From: a virus
IMG/VR virus record: IMGVR_UViG_3300042292_001325
Location: 1 to 39,120 of that record
Length of the DNA: 39,120 bases
Direction: 5' to 3' (one strand)
Shown: positions 23,672 to 31,391 of the stretch, in pieces
How positions within the stretch are numbered: the first letter of the stretch is position 1
Layout of the letters: the number at the start of each line of letters is the position of its first letter
The notes under the pieces: generated by a model
Told to the model about the DNA's origin: nothing
What the model saw: the letters and a program-made list of their open reading frames with translations, nothing else
The model's database searches: none
Program-made: the position numbers and the translations under genes

Positions 23672-25012
23672 TCATTTTTTGTCAAGCTCTTTTAATTGCT
23701 CAAAAACTCTATCTTGGATACGCTCTTTATTACGCAGAGCTTTTAGAATTAAATGGTCAATTGTCCCATCACCGAGAAGGTAATGCACAAAGACATTTTT
23801 ACGTTGACCCTGACGATGTAAACGTGAATTTGCTTGCTCAAATAGTTCCCAAGAAAACGTCAAACCAAACCAAACAATCGTATTTCCACCTTTTTGTAAG
23901 TTAAGCCCGTGTCCAGCACTTTTGGCGTGGCAACATAAAAGCGGTACATCACCGTTATTCCACATTTTTATGGTCAAATCAGAATCCTTATCTAATGTTG
24001 CAACATATGCAAATCGTTTTTGTATTGCTTGAAGGTCTGCTTTAAAAGAATAGAAAATAAGGATTGGACTTTCTGTTTCTTCAATAATACTACTTAAAGC
24101 ATCAAGTTTATTTTCATGCAAAACGTGAATATTCTTTTGCTCATCGTAAAGAAAACCGTTTGAAATTTGCTGGCATTTATTAACAAGGGTTGCAGCCGTT
24201 GGAGATTCAATATCAATGCTGTTTACTTCAACCAATAACTGGTTACGCATTTCTTTGTAAAGCTTTTTAGCAGGTGCAGATAGTTCAACCATTATTTCGT
24301 TTTCAATCATTTCAGGCACATCAAGATAATCCGCAGACTTCATGCTTAAACAAATATCTTCGATTCGAGCTGGGATTTCAATCAGCGCATTTGGCAAAGG
24401 GTCAAAACCATAAAATCGATTTGGAATAAACCATTTATTGCGAAAAGCAGTGATGTTTTTACCGAGTCGTTTGCCTTGGTCAAGCAAATAGACTTGTGAC
24501 CATAAATCATGCACACCGTTGGCTGCTGGTGAGCCTGTCAGTATCAATGTGCGACTTAGTACAGGTAGCATTGCTTTTGCGGCTTTAAAACGCATTGATG
24601 ATGAATTTTTAAATAGCGATGACTCGTCAAAAACAACAAAGTCGTATGGGAAATTATTCCGACAAGCTTCACGAACAAGCCAAGGTAAATTCTCAGCATT
24701 GATAGTATGAATTTGGCATTTATTAATTGCTTCTAAACGTTGCTTTGCATTACCAATAATTCGACTTACAGATAGATGCTGCAAATGCTCCCATTCTTTA
24801 ACTTCATTATGCCAAACCGTATTGGCGACTCGAAGTGTTGAAATCACCAATACTTTTTTAATTTCACGTTGTTCAAATAACTGAGATATGGCTGTTAGCG
24901 TACTGACCGTTTTACCTAAACCGCATTGCTGAAATAATCCGCAATTATTGTTGTTTAAAATAAAATCTTTGCTTTTTGTTTGATACTTGTGCAAATCAGA
25001 TAAGGCTAACAT
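23672..25012 (-). CDS. SNF2-family DNA helicase/translocase
   Basis: 446 residues with superfamily 2 motifs: I QCGLGKT (29-35), Ia region VLVISTLRVANTVW, II DESS (129-132) in FVVFDESSLFKN, III LILTGSPAANG (around 156-166), and VI SRLHRQGQ (396-403) in the C-terminal RecA lobe, preceded by CHAKSAGHGLNLQ. The Q-x2-R-x-H/R-R-x-G-Q form of motif VI is SNF2-like. Compact phage versions move on duplex DNA during replication or recombination. Its start overlaps by one base the stop of the VRR-NUC gene, a pairing seen in many phage replication modules; the pair may act as a resolvase/translocase unit. Confidence 0.88.
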   Translation of the reverse strand: MLALSDLHKYQTKSKDFILNNNNCGLFQQCGLGKTVSTLTAISQLFEQREIKKVLVISTLRVANTVWHNEVKEWEHLQHLSVSRIIGNAKQRLEAINKCQIHTINAENLPWLVREACRNNFPYDFVVFDESSLFKNSSSMRFKAAKAMLPVLSRTLILTGSPAANGVHDLWSQVYLLDQGKRLGKNITAFRNKWFIPNRFYGFDPLPNALIEIPARIEDICLSMKSADYLDVPEMIENEIMVELSAPAKKLYKEMRNQLLVEVNSIDIESPTAATLVNKCQQISNGFLYDEQKNIHVLHENKLDALSSIIEETESPILIFYSFKADLQAIQKRFAYVATLDKDSDLTIKMWNNGDVPLLCCHAKSAGHGLNLQKGGNTIVWFGLTFSWELFEQANSRLHRQGQRKNVFVHYLLGDGTIDHLILKALRNKERIQDRVFEQLKELDKK

Positions 25013-25299
25013 TAAATACTCAGTTCAAGTTGGGTTAAGAGAACATCAACAGCAGATAGGCTATCAATGACGTAAACATCAATATTAAAATTTCGTCTTC
25101 GCTCATGGTCGGCTAATTGTCCTGCATTGGGTGTTTTTCCAGTGGCTTTACACTCAACAAACAAAACCTTGTTCGGTAGCGTTATCATCCTGTCGGGTTT
25201 GTTTCTACCTGACGGTGATGTGAATTTCTCACAAAGCCAATTACGTTTTTTACAGCTATCAACTAAATACTTTTCAATTTTACTCTCAAGCATAATCAA
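25012..25299 (-). CDS. VRR-NUC domain nuclease
   Basis: 95 residues. Core of the PD-(D/E)XK fold: GRNKPDRMITLP (PD) followed after a strand by VLFVECKATG (E-x-K), then PNAGQLADHERRR, the Q-x3-H helix typical of VRR-NUC. Such small phage nucleases are structure-specific and act at Holliday or replication intermediates. It overlaps the polymerase C-terminal gene by 14 bases and the SNF2 helicase by one. Confidence 0.85.
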   Translation of the reverse strand: MIMLESKIEKYLVDSCKKRNWLCEKFTSPSGRNKPDRMITLPNKVLFVECKATGKTPNAGQLADHERRRNFNIDVYVIDSLSAVDVLLTQLELSI

Positions 25300-26095
25300 T
25301 TCCCGTCAATTTGCATAATTTGATTGCTTCAGCGATATAGTAATCATAGTTTATATCGTCAGGCAGGGTGTCTGGTAATTCCATTAATGGACGACATCCT
25401 TGTGACATTGGAACTTTATTTCCATTTTTTGCATAAATCAGAGATGAGTTTAATAAAGATATATCGTCACTGTGATAAAAACGAACGGCTTTTCCTAGAT
25501 ATTTTCCATTAAATAAAGAACCGCCTGTTACATTACGAATCGTTATAAATTTTCTAATATCACGACAAGTAGTTATTGTGTTTACAATAGAAATACCTTT
25601 AGCGACATATTGAGCAACAGATTCATATATTATTAAATTATTTGGATTTTTACTTAAAGATGCTTCACCAAAACACCCTTTACATTTTGTTTTTCCATCC
25701 AATTTAACAGCAATATAATTGTTCACATCACGAGAAGCTATTTCTCGATAATCGGTTCTTTCTAAATTATAACCTGTGGTTTTTTCCCAATCTTGAATTA
25801 AATCATTTAACAGCTTAAGTTTCTCTTTGTGATAGCGCATAACAATACCGTCAGTGTTAGCACTTACAACTTTTATATTGTTTTCCTCAAGATTTTCAAT
25901 CAACATTAATAATGACAACTGCCCTGTTATTGTAGTTTGTAACAATAAATTAGGGGAATATAAAAAACTATATTTACTGCCAAATTTTCCAAACGAACCG
26001 TTGGTCGCCACCTTAAGTGTAGCTGCTGTCACTTCGCATTCAGCCAGTTCTTTTTCCAATTCATTTATTCTTTGTTCAATTTCTCTTTTTTCCAT
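25286..26095 (-). CDS. Family B DNA polymerase, C-terminal part (fingers P-helix, motifs B and C)
   Basis: 269 residues. Opens with a charged helix (EIEQRINELEKELAECEVT), then motif B K28-x3-N32 in LKVATNGSFGKFG and motif C as SANTDG (T81-D82), where the first Asp of the usual DTD is Asn. It then contains the thumb region. There is no exonuclease and no motif A; these are in the gene at 26839. The ATG is the last possible start, since a stop codon lies immediately upstream in frame. GGGGA five bases before the ATG acts as SD, and the start lies inside the end of the homing endonuclease gene, so translation is coupled to it. Together with the N-terminal part it would give about 626 residues. 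Confidence 0.85.
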   Translation of the reverse strand: MEKREIEQRINELEKELAECEVTAATLKVATNGSFGKFGSKYSFLYSPNLLLQTTITGQLSLLMLIENLEENNIKVVSANTDGIVMRYHKEKLKLLNDLIQDWEKTTGYNLERTDYREIASRDVNNYIAVKLDGKTKCKGCFGEASLSKNPNNLIIYESVAQYVAKGISIVNTITTCRDIRKFITIRNVTGGSLFNGKYLGKAVRFYHSDDISLLNSSLIYAKNGNKVPMSQGCRPLMELPDTLPDDINYDYYIAEAIKLCKLTGIDYA

Positions 26096-26805
26096 TTAAA
26101 TCCCCGATAAGTTGGTTTATATCCGTTACATACAGAATATATATTTTGCCATTTCCATGTTGGGTTTGAAAATAAAATATCCTCAACTGAACCCCAAGTT
26201 TTTATAAAATTATCATTTAAATCATATTGATGAAACATATATTGTCGTTTGGCTAATTTTACTTTTTCAGCCATTTGCATTCTTTTATCTTTATCTTTCC
26301 ATATTAATGTTGAGTTAATTGAGCTTTTAGCTTTCCATTCTGCACCGTAATATAAACCTGATTTGTGCCTTTCTTTTGCTATTTCACTCATTCTTTGTTT
26401 TTGAGCATCCGACCATTTGTTTTTGTAGTTAGGGTTGTTTTCACCTTTATTTGACATTGACTTAATTAATTTTGTTTCATCGCTCACTGTTGTTTTAGTA
26501 GAAGAATCTCGTCTTAAATTGTATCCAAACCCCCTATCACATGAGTTATAGAAATCCATCCAATATAATTCTTTATTTTTTAAATCACCTTCAGATATTG
26601 ATTGAAATTCTTCCAATAGAACAAAATCAAAATTTCCAATTCCGTATTTTTTTACTGCGCTAAACAAATGTCGATTACAATCCTTCCTCCTTGTTTCGCG
26701 TTTTAAATCGCATTTATGTGCTGAAAATCGTTTTTTTACATTTCGACTTTTACCGACATATCGTTTATTGTCAACTTTACACACAATCGCATAAATAGCT
26801 ATCAT
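26065..26805 (-). CDS. GIY-YIG homing endonuclease with NUMOD3 and NUMOD1-type DNA-binding motifs
   Basis: 246 residues. N-terminal GIY-YIG domain: IAIYAIV and KRYVGKS (GIY and YIG strands), the Arg helix NVKKRFSAHKC, YGIGNFDF, and the Glu in LKNKELYWMDFY. Near residue 118 GENNPNYKNKWSDAQKQRMS is a NUMOD3 motif. The end (FHQYDLNDNFIKTWGSVEDI, then NIYSVCNGYKPTYRGFKWK) is a NUMOD1-like helix-turn-helix. It lies between the two parts of the polymerase gene. It has its own AGGAGGT five bases before the ATG. ATCCTA and TAGGAT flank that SD as inverted arms and could sequester it. Only about 33 bases separate it from the upstream exon and it overlaps the downstream one, so there is no room for a group I intron. 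Confidence 0.9.
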   Translation of the reverse strand: MIAIYAIVCKVDNKRYVGKSRNVKKRFSAHKCDLKRETRRKDCNRHLFSAVKKYGIGNFDFVLLEEFQSISEGDLKNKELYWMDFYNSCDRGFGYNLRRDSSTKTTVSDETKLIKSMSNKGENNPNYKNKWSDAQKQRMSEIAKERHKSGLYYGAEWKAKSSINSTLIWKDKDKRMQMAEKVKLAKRQYMFHQYDLNDNFIKTWGSVEDILFSNPTWKWQNIYSVCNGYKPTYRGFKWKKEKLNKE

Positions 26806-26838
26806 CCTACCTCCTAAATAAAATAATAGGATAATACC

Positions 26839-27912
26839 TTATAACTCTAATTGCAATTTTAATTTTTTTAATTCTTTTTCTATTTCCAAACTTCTTTTTT
26901 TAGCTAAAGTTCGTCTAGTAACAATAGATTTGTATAATTCTAAAAAGTTTACACCTATGCTTTCTGGGTATAAACCTTGTTGCATTATTATGTTTGGATA
27001 AAATCCCGTGACATCTTGTTCACATAAGTGATAATCATTATCGTTTTTAATATGTTGTGCTTTTTCACAAGAATGTATTCCACCAATACCCATTTGATAA
27101 ACGGTTGTACCTATAGTAATGCGTTCTCCAAGCCAATCAGGACAAATAATCGAACCGTTTTCAGCAAGTTTAAATTCCTCTTTAAGCAAACGATTAAAAA
27201 TTAAATTTAGTTCATGTGATTTAAATTTAATTATTTTAGGGTCGGTATATTTAAATATATGATTGTCAGCGTAATTTTTTGCTTTAAATTTATTAATTGG
27301 AATGTTATATGTTTTTTGCATTTCAGATTTAATTATTGCTTCTGCAATTTGCGCATCTGATTTTGAATTCAGATTAATGCCATATTGTTCTGTCATGTCT
27401 TCACGCAATTCAATTTGTTTGCGAACTTTATAAAATATCAATCGTGTATTATCAACGTCATTTTCACAGTATTGACGTAAATTAGAAATATCGCTTTCTT
27501 TGATTGTTGCACTAGGTTCAATTGGCAAATCTTGCATTTTTTTACAATGTAAACGTCCAGCATAAATCTTTAATGAAGATTGACCAATGGGGATATTGAT
27601 AATATCAATATGGTCACATGGCAGATTATGATATTTTCGAGCTTGGTTAACAATGATGTCATCACTTAAGGCTTTTAACTGTTCGTTAGTAAAGCCATTT
27701 AAAAAGGCTTCTACCATAGGCATATCGTAAGACAAACCGTTAAACGATACGAATGTTCGCGTTTTTGATTTAAGTGCTTTAGCAAGCATTATGGTATCAG
27801 GACGTTTATCGTTGAACATTTCCCAATAATGAACTTTGCCTTCTTCATTTTTAACAAGAACAAGAAAGTAATTTTTGTAGCATTCAGTGTCGATAAAGAT
27901 TAATTTTTGCAT
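26839..27912 (-). CDS. Family B DNA polymerase, N-terminal part (3'-5' exonuclease and motif A)
   Basis: 357 residues. Exonuclease motifs: Exo I D8-x-E10 in FIDTECYK, Exo II N58...D63 in SFNGLSYDMP, Exo III Y148-x3-D152 in YCENDVDNT. Polymerase motif A is D300-VTGFYPNII. After motif A comes the fingers N-helix (LYKSIVTRRTLAKKRSLEIE, then KELKKLKLQLEL) and a stop. Motifs B and C are missing here and lie in the gene at 25286. The break falls between the two antiparallel helices of the fingers domain, at a position that could allow the two products to reassemble through those charged helices. It follows the SSB gene after a terminator-like hairpin. Confidence 0.88.
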   Translation of the reverse strand: MQKLIFIDTECYKNYFLVLVKNEEGKVHYWEMFNDKRPDTIMLAKALKSKTRTFVSFNGLSYDMPMVEAFLNGFTNEQLKALSDDIIVNQARKYHNLPCDHIDIINIPIGQSSLKIYAGRLHCKKMQDLPIEPSATIKESDISNLRQYCENDVDNTRLIFYKVRKQIELREDMTEQYGINLNSKSDAQIAEAIIKSEMQKTYNIPINKFKAKNYADNHIFKYTDPKIIKFKSHELNLIFNRLLKEEFKLAENGSIICPDWLGERITIGTTVYQMGIGGIHSCEKAQHIKNDNDYHLCEQDVTGFYPNIIMQQGLYPESIGVNFLELYKSIVTRRTLAKKRSLEIEKELKKLKLQLEL

Positions 27913-27925
27913 AGCTTATCCCATT

Positions 27926-27957
27926 AAAAAGCCGAAACGAGAATTCCCGTTTCGGCT
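27926..27957 (-). terminator. Terminator / attenuator between SSB-like gene and polymerase
   Basis: AGCCGAAACG (27930-27939) and CGTTTCGGCT (27948-27957) make a 10-bp perfect stem with an 8-base loop; the leftward strand then has TTTTT. It would lower polymerase expression relative to SSB. Confidence 0.85.
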
Positions 27958-27973
27958 AATACGCATTAGTTAT

Positions 27974-28531
27974 TTAAAAAGGAAAATCTTCATCTTCAAT
28001 ATCAGATGACGCTTCCACTTCTTCAAAATCATCAATGTTTACAGGTGCTGCACCAAAACGTTCACCTTCACGGACAAATTGAATTGCTTGAAGATTGACG
28101 TTTACTTTTTTACCAAAAGCGTTGTCTTGCACCCAATAATCAATTTTTGCATTAACGTAATCACCAGAAAATATAATTTCATCTTCTTCGGCAATAGCTT
28201 TTTTGCGCTGGTCAATGATTATTGGTTTTCTTGTAGAAGCGGCTTTGAGATACATTTGGTTTTCATAACCATCGTAATCTTGGGTATCACCATCTTTTAA
28301 TGGTAAAACAATTGATTTTGGCACTTTACCCGCACCAAATTTATCGATTGAGGCTTGCTGGCTTGATTGTTTTAGCATTGCTATAACTTCAGCGTGTTCA
28401 TTTTTGTCAAGAAGAAGTGTGGCGGCATATTTGCCAATTGTAACTGTGCCATCAGGGTTCTTGAACGTTTCTTTTTTAAATAAATGCGCAAAAGATAAAC
28501 GAACATTTTTTAAAATAATTGAATCAGCCAT
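27974..28531 (-). CDS. SSB-like single-stranded DNA-binding protein (DUF2815)
   Basis: 185 residues. N-terminal MADSIILKNVRLSFAHLFKK and GKYAATLLLDKNEHAEVIAM are typical of DUF2815 proteins, which have an OB-like fold; AKIDYWVQDNAFGKKVNVNL follows. The tail is acidic and ends DIEDEDFPF, which resembles the acidic C-terminal tip of bacterial SSB used to recruit partners. SD AAGGA seven bases before the ATG, itself behind an AT-rich 8-bp repeat. Coats ssDNA during replication; its partners here would be the split polymerase, helicase and VRR-NUC nuclease encoded downstream. Confidence 0.85.
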   Translation of the reverse strand: MADSIILKNVRLSFAHLFKKETFKNPDGTVTIGKYAATLLLDKNEHAEVIAMLKQSSQQASIDKFGAGKVPKSIVLPLKDGDTQDYDGYENQMYLKAASTRKPIIIDQRKKAIAEEDEIIFSGDYVNAKIDYWVQDNAFGKKVNVNLQAIQFVREGERFGAAPVNIDDFEEVEASSDIEDEDFPF

Positions 28532-28543
28532 TTTAGTTTCCTT

Positions 28544-28583
28544 ATGAATTTAGTAATTTAGTAATTTAATAATTTAGTAATTT
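28544..28583. repeat. 8-bp tandem repeat upstream of the SSB-like gene
   Basis: Five units of (A)(G/A/T)(T/G)AATTT: ATGAATTT, AGTAATTT, AGTAATTT, AATAATTT, AGTAATTT. On the mRNA it is an unstructured A/U-rich stretch between the structured leader and the SD, a possible ribosome standby or S1-binding site. Confidence 0.8.
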
Positions 28584-28584
28584 A

Positions 28585-29232
28585 TGGAGCATATTTGCTC
28601 AAATTGATAGTTGTCGGTGCTGATCTCCGACTTGTGGTGCTGTTTAACACACGCTTACTCTTTCGAGATAGTTACTCCTACAGTAACACTCCACTAGGCT
28701 TTTGGGCTTCTACCCCGTTCCATAGCGTATCAGCCTACGCATTTAACTATCAATAATCAACTCTCTTACTTATACATTTCGATACGTTGTACACCGTACT
28801 CTACCTGCGTCTTGAGCCAACCCGATTAGTCGATTCCAACATCGCCAATCCTTTATGCTGGTTCACGTTTGGATTCTTGCCAGCCAAGGTTGTCAATTCT
28901 TCGTAAAGTTGATTATTGATAGTGCTGTCTTTCCAGCAGTCACCAGTCCACTTGCTACGCATAAGCTGGTTCGATGCGCTCCTATCTTATTTAATTCCCG
29001 ATAGGCTAAGGAAATTTGATAGTGTAGCTGATTAGGCTCTCTTAGCGCACGTTATCATCGTGACAAAACTATCAAGAATGGCGATTTCTAAAGGACTTTA
29101 ACCTTCCTATGCAGACCCTATCCACAAGTTCCCAGTGAACAGCCAATCGCCATTATTGATAGCACTCGTCTATTCCGAGTCGTCAATTAATTTTTAAGGT
29201 ATTAATCCAACCTTGATGGGGATATTTTATGA
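28585..29232 (-). ncRNA. Large structured non-coding region (~650 nt), candidate structured RNA or leader of SSB
   Basis: No ORF of note on either strand, and base composition richer in G+C than the neighbours. It is packed with inverted repeats: 28746-28762 pairs with 28907-28923 (17 bp perfect); 29069-29086 pairs with 29145-29162 (17 of 18 with one G-A mismatch); 28604-28612 with 28745-28753; 29016-29023 with 29068-29075; 28981-28986 with 29000-29005; GAGCA/TGCTC at 28587-28600. The octamer TTGATAGT or its complement occurs six times. On the leftward strand a CTC-GAAA-GAG tetraloop and a GTTACT/AGTAAC hairpin are visible. It begins at the promoter 29267-29239 and runs up to the SSB gene. 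Confidence 0.6.
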
Positions 29233-29238
29233 ATGCTT

Positions 29239-29267
29239 AGTGTATTATATTACACAAACACTGTCAA
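29239..29267 (-). promoter_or_regulatory. Leftward promoter overlapping dyad operator site B
   Basis: TTGACA (29267-29262), 17 bases, TACACT (29244-29239), overlapping GTGTATTATATTACAC (29240-29255). It lies immediately downstream of the DUF2800 stop and would start the RNA near 29232. Confidence 0.65.
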
Positions 29268-29273
29268 ATTATT

Positions 29274-30419
29274 TTAATCAAAATCATCCAAATCAACTAA
29301 AACCGATTGCCGTTTATCATCAGCAGGGACAATCTGCGTGGTATTTGAAAAGCTACTGTAATAATCCCGTAGGTCTTCTTTCTGCTTTTTACTCAAATAT
29401 TTTTCAATTTTAGCCACACTTAAAACGTCACTTTTTACAATTTCAGTACGGTCTAAACCAAAATCATCAACTAAGATATTTGCAATTTCATCAGTATCAA
29501 ATTTCCATACTCGTTTGCGTTTACCAGAAACTAATTTATAACCTTCAAGTTTATTTTCTTCAGCTAATTTATTTGCTTCCTTTTCAACTGCCGTTATCCA
29601 TGATTTCAACAAAGGCAGTTTTCCATAAATGTCAGCAATACTTTCAGGTGTAAGCAGGTCAGGATGAAATGGTTCTATTTCGGTAATACTATTGCCTGTT
29701 GACAAAACTGTTTCTGAACTTGATTTAACAAGCTCAAGGCATCGTCCTTTAGCCGCACACCAGCGACATGAATCAACACTGGCATGATAAGGCGCATCAG
29801 GCAATTGCGTTAATGCTGCGCGTTCTGACGCATAATCACCAAATGCTAATAACTCATCAATTGTAATTTCCCAAACGGATATGTTGTTAATGCGCGGTTG
29901 CATGATGTGCATTTTTATTGTTGAGATAGAATGCGCTTTACCAAATTTGCTGTAAGCTCCAAGTGCATAGAGTTGCAGTTGCGGATTGTTCTCAGCATAG
30001 ACAGCAACACCACGTCCATATTTCAAATCAATAATATGAATCGTGTTTTCTTTTTTATCATAAATAATGGCATCAGAAGTGCCGTAACCGTCAACAACCC
30101 AGTTTGAGTAATCAACACGTTGCTCAACATATAATGTACCGTTTTTAGCAACATCTTTAACATAATCAATATAATATTGAACATTAATTTCCATTTCGCT
30201 ATCAATTTTATAACCGTTAAATGTTTCACCTAAAAAATTATTAATGCCCATATCAGTCATTAGGCAAGTTGATGCAACCTCATGTGCTGCTGTGCCTTCA
30301 GAAGTAAATTCTTCTTCATCTTCGTCTTGATATTGCGCCAAATAATCAAGAAGCTTTACGCTTCCAAGGCAGTTTAACCATCTTTCTGATGACGATGGTG
30401 AAAGTTTTGCGTGGCTCAT
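29274..30419 (-). CDS. DUF2800 protein, PD-(D/E)XK nuclease superfamily (Cas4/RecB-like)
   Basis: 381 residues. N-terminal HAKLSPSSSERWLNCLGSVK and FTSEGTAAHEVAS are the usual start of this family. The nuclease core is VDGYGTSDAIIYD (D), IHIIDLKYGRG (D-x-K) and NPQLQLYALGA (Q-x3-Y). Cysteines Cys16 and CRWCAAKGRC near residue 220 could bind an iron-sulphur cluster as in Cas4/AddB. Encoded next to DUF2815 SSB-like protein in many phage replication modules, where it probably acts as a recombination exonuclease. Starts in the stop codon of a small membrane protein (ATGA overlap). Confidence 0.85.
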   Translation of the reverse strand: MSHAKLSPSSSERWLNCLGSVKLLDYLAQYQDEDEEEFTSEGTAAHEVASTCLMTDMGINNFLGETFNGYKIDSEMEINVQYYIDYVKDVAKNGTLYVEQRVDYSNWVVDGYGTSDAIIYDKKENTIHIIDLKYGRGVAVYAENNPQLQLYALGAYSKFGKAHSISTIKMHIMQPRINNISVWEITIDELLAFGDYASERAALTQLPDAPYHASVDSCRWCAAKGRCLELVKSSSETVLSTGNSITEIEPFHPDLLTPESIADIYGKLPLLKSWITAVEKEANKLAEENKLEGYKLVSGKRKRVWKFDTDEIANILVDDFGLDRTEIVKSDVLSVAKIEKYLSKKQKEDLRDYYSSFSNTTQIVPADDKRQSVLVDLDDFD

Positions 30420-30511
30420 TCGTCTTTATCCCAAATCCGATAAGAAATAATAATCATCGCAATAGTATTGATAAGCGATGCATAAAATGTGATTACAATC
30501 AGTGTTTCCAT
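30416..30511 (-). CDS. 31-residue membrane protein
   Basis: METLIVITFYASLINTIAMI then IISYRIWDKDE: one hydrophobic helix followed by a charged end. The ATG lies in the last codons of the preceding 39-residue gene (13-base overlap), and the stop overlaps the DUF2800 start. Being a pair of single-pass mini-proteins in the early operon, it may modify the host membrane; the function is unknown. Confidence 0.45.
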   Translation of the reverse strand: METLIVITFYASLINTIAMIIISYRIWDKDE

Positions 30512-30618
30512 CTGTTTTTTGTTAACAAATGATTTTGAACTAAAAATAAAAGTATCATTAACAAATAGCCAATATTGCTTTCATCAAGATATTTAATAAA
30601 CATAATTATTGATTCCAT
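30499..30618 (-). CDS. 39-residue membrane protein
   Basis: MESIIMFIKYLDESNIGYLL then MILLFLVQNHLLTKNRWKH: one hydrophobic segment flanked by charged ends. The SD GAGAGG lies in the end of the upstream gene and the ATG one base after its stop. Overlaps the 31-residue gene by 13 bases. Unknown function. Confidence 0.5.
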   Translation of the reverse strand: MESIIMFIKYLDESNIGYLLMILLFLVQNHLLTKNRWKH

Positions 30619-30619
30619 A

Positions 30620-31312
30620 TTAACCTCTCAAAATAAGTTGAAGAACGCAGTTTTGTATATCAGTAAGTTTGTGCAACGATTTAACGTTAAATCGTTCTTC
30701 AATAATGTCGGTGACAGCTTCACCAGTTTTCTTGTAATACTTAATTGCCATGATTGATAACGCATCAACGCTTAAAGGCTCAATGCCAAATTGCTCAATT
30801 AGTTCTGCAACATCATTTGCTAAATCGACAATTTCTTTTTCTTCACTAGCTGATTTAATGTCTTCTTGTTTTTGATTTTCAAGATATTCATCATAAAGTG
30901 CTTCTTCAATTTTGCATTCTTCTTCGGGCATAACATCAGGAAGCATTTCTACATATTCTTCTTGCTCGACAGATTCAATGTAATCATCATGCGTAACATC
31001 ATCAAGTAAAATTATTTCTTTATCTTTAACTTCAGGTTCAGTGTTACTTTTAAGAAATTCGTCATAATTTTTTTCTGCATTGGCAAGTTCGCCATCAGTC
31101 ATAAATGTTTCCGTACCTATATTTGGATTAAATACCAAAGTTGTTTTTTCATGCACTTTAATAGCATTTTCATGCTTATTAATTTCAGTACGGTCATGAT
31201 AATGCCATTCCAACGCTTTGAATGTGTCTTCTTTTGCTTGGATTATTTGACGCAATTCTGCTAATTCAATTTGAACAAGCAACATCTTAAGTTTCAAATC
31301 ATCATCGTTCAT
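30620..31312 (-). CDS. Acidic protein of unknown function, 230 residues
   Basis: First gene of the leftward early operon, with AAAGGAG eight bases before the ATG. N-terminal third is a coiled-coil-like helix (KMLLVQIELAELRQIIQAKE); the centre is a long Glu/Asp-rich stretch; the C-terminal 70 residues are a folded helical domain (VAELIEQFGIEPLSVDALSI, then HKLTDIQNCVLQLILRG). No motif recognised. The strong acidity suggests a DNA mimic or a nucleoprotein partner, but this is speculation from charge only. Divergently transcribed from the HTH gene. Confidence 0.65.
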   Translation of the reverse strand: MNDDDLKLKMLLVQIELAELRQIIQAKEDTFKALEWHYHDRTEINKHENAIKVHEKTTLVFNPNIGTETFMTDGELANAEKNYDEFLKSNTEPEVKDKEIILLDDVTHDDYIESVEQEEYVEMLPDVMPEEECKIEEALYDEYLENQKQEDIKSASEEKEIVDLANDVAELIEQFGIEPLSVDALSIMAIKYYKKTGEAVTDIIEERFNVKSLHKLTDIQNCVLQLILRG

Positions 31313-31341
31313 AAATACTCCTTTGTGTTTCAGGTTGAGTT

Positions 31342-31357
31342 GTGTATTATATTACAC
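31342..31357. promoter_or_regulatory. Dyad operator site C in the divergent early region
   Basis: GTGTATTATATTACAC lies midway between the leftward 230-residue gene (start 31312) and the rightward HTH gene (start 31392). -10-like hexamers occur on both strands (TATTAT, TATAAT). Clear -35 boxes are not visible at 17 bp on either side, so exact promoters are uncertain. Confidence 0.6.
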
Positions 31358-31391
31358 AGAATTATTTAAATAGCCAAGGAAAAAATACTAA

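Noticed and set aside
26096-26838. Group I intron in the polymerase gene
   Set aside because: The insertion is almost exactly the length of the endonuclease ORF; the ~250 nt needed for P1-P9 are absent.
26065-27912. Intein in the polymerase
   Set aside because: Stops separate the three ORFs and no intein splicing motifs (Cys/Ser start, HN end) are seen.
28930-28990. tRNA suggested by GGTTCGAT
   Set aside because: No acceptor stem or anticodon arm can be folded around it; the bases are better used by an ACGCAT/ATGCGC hairpin.
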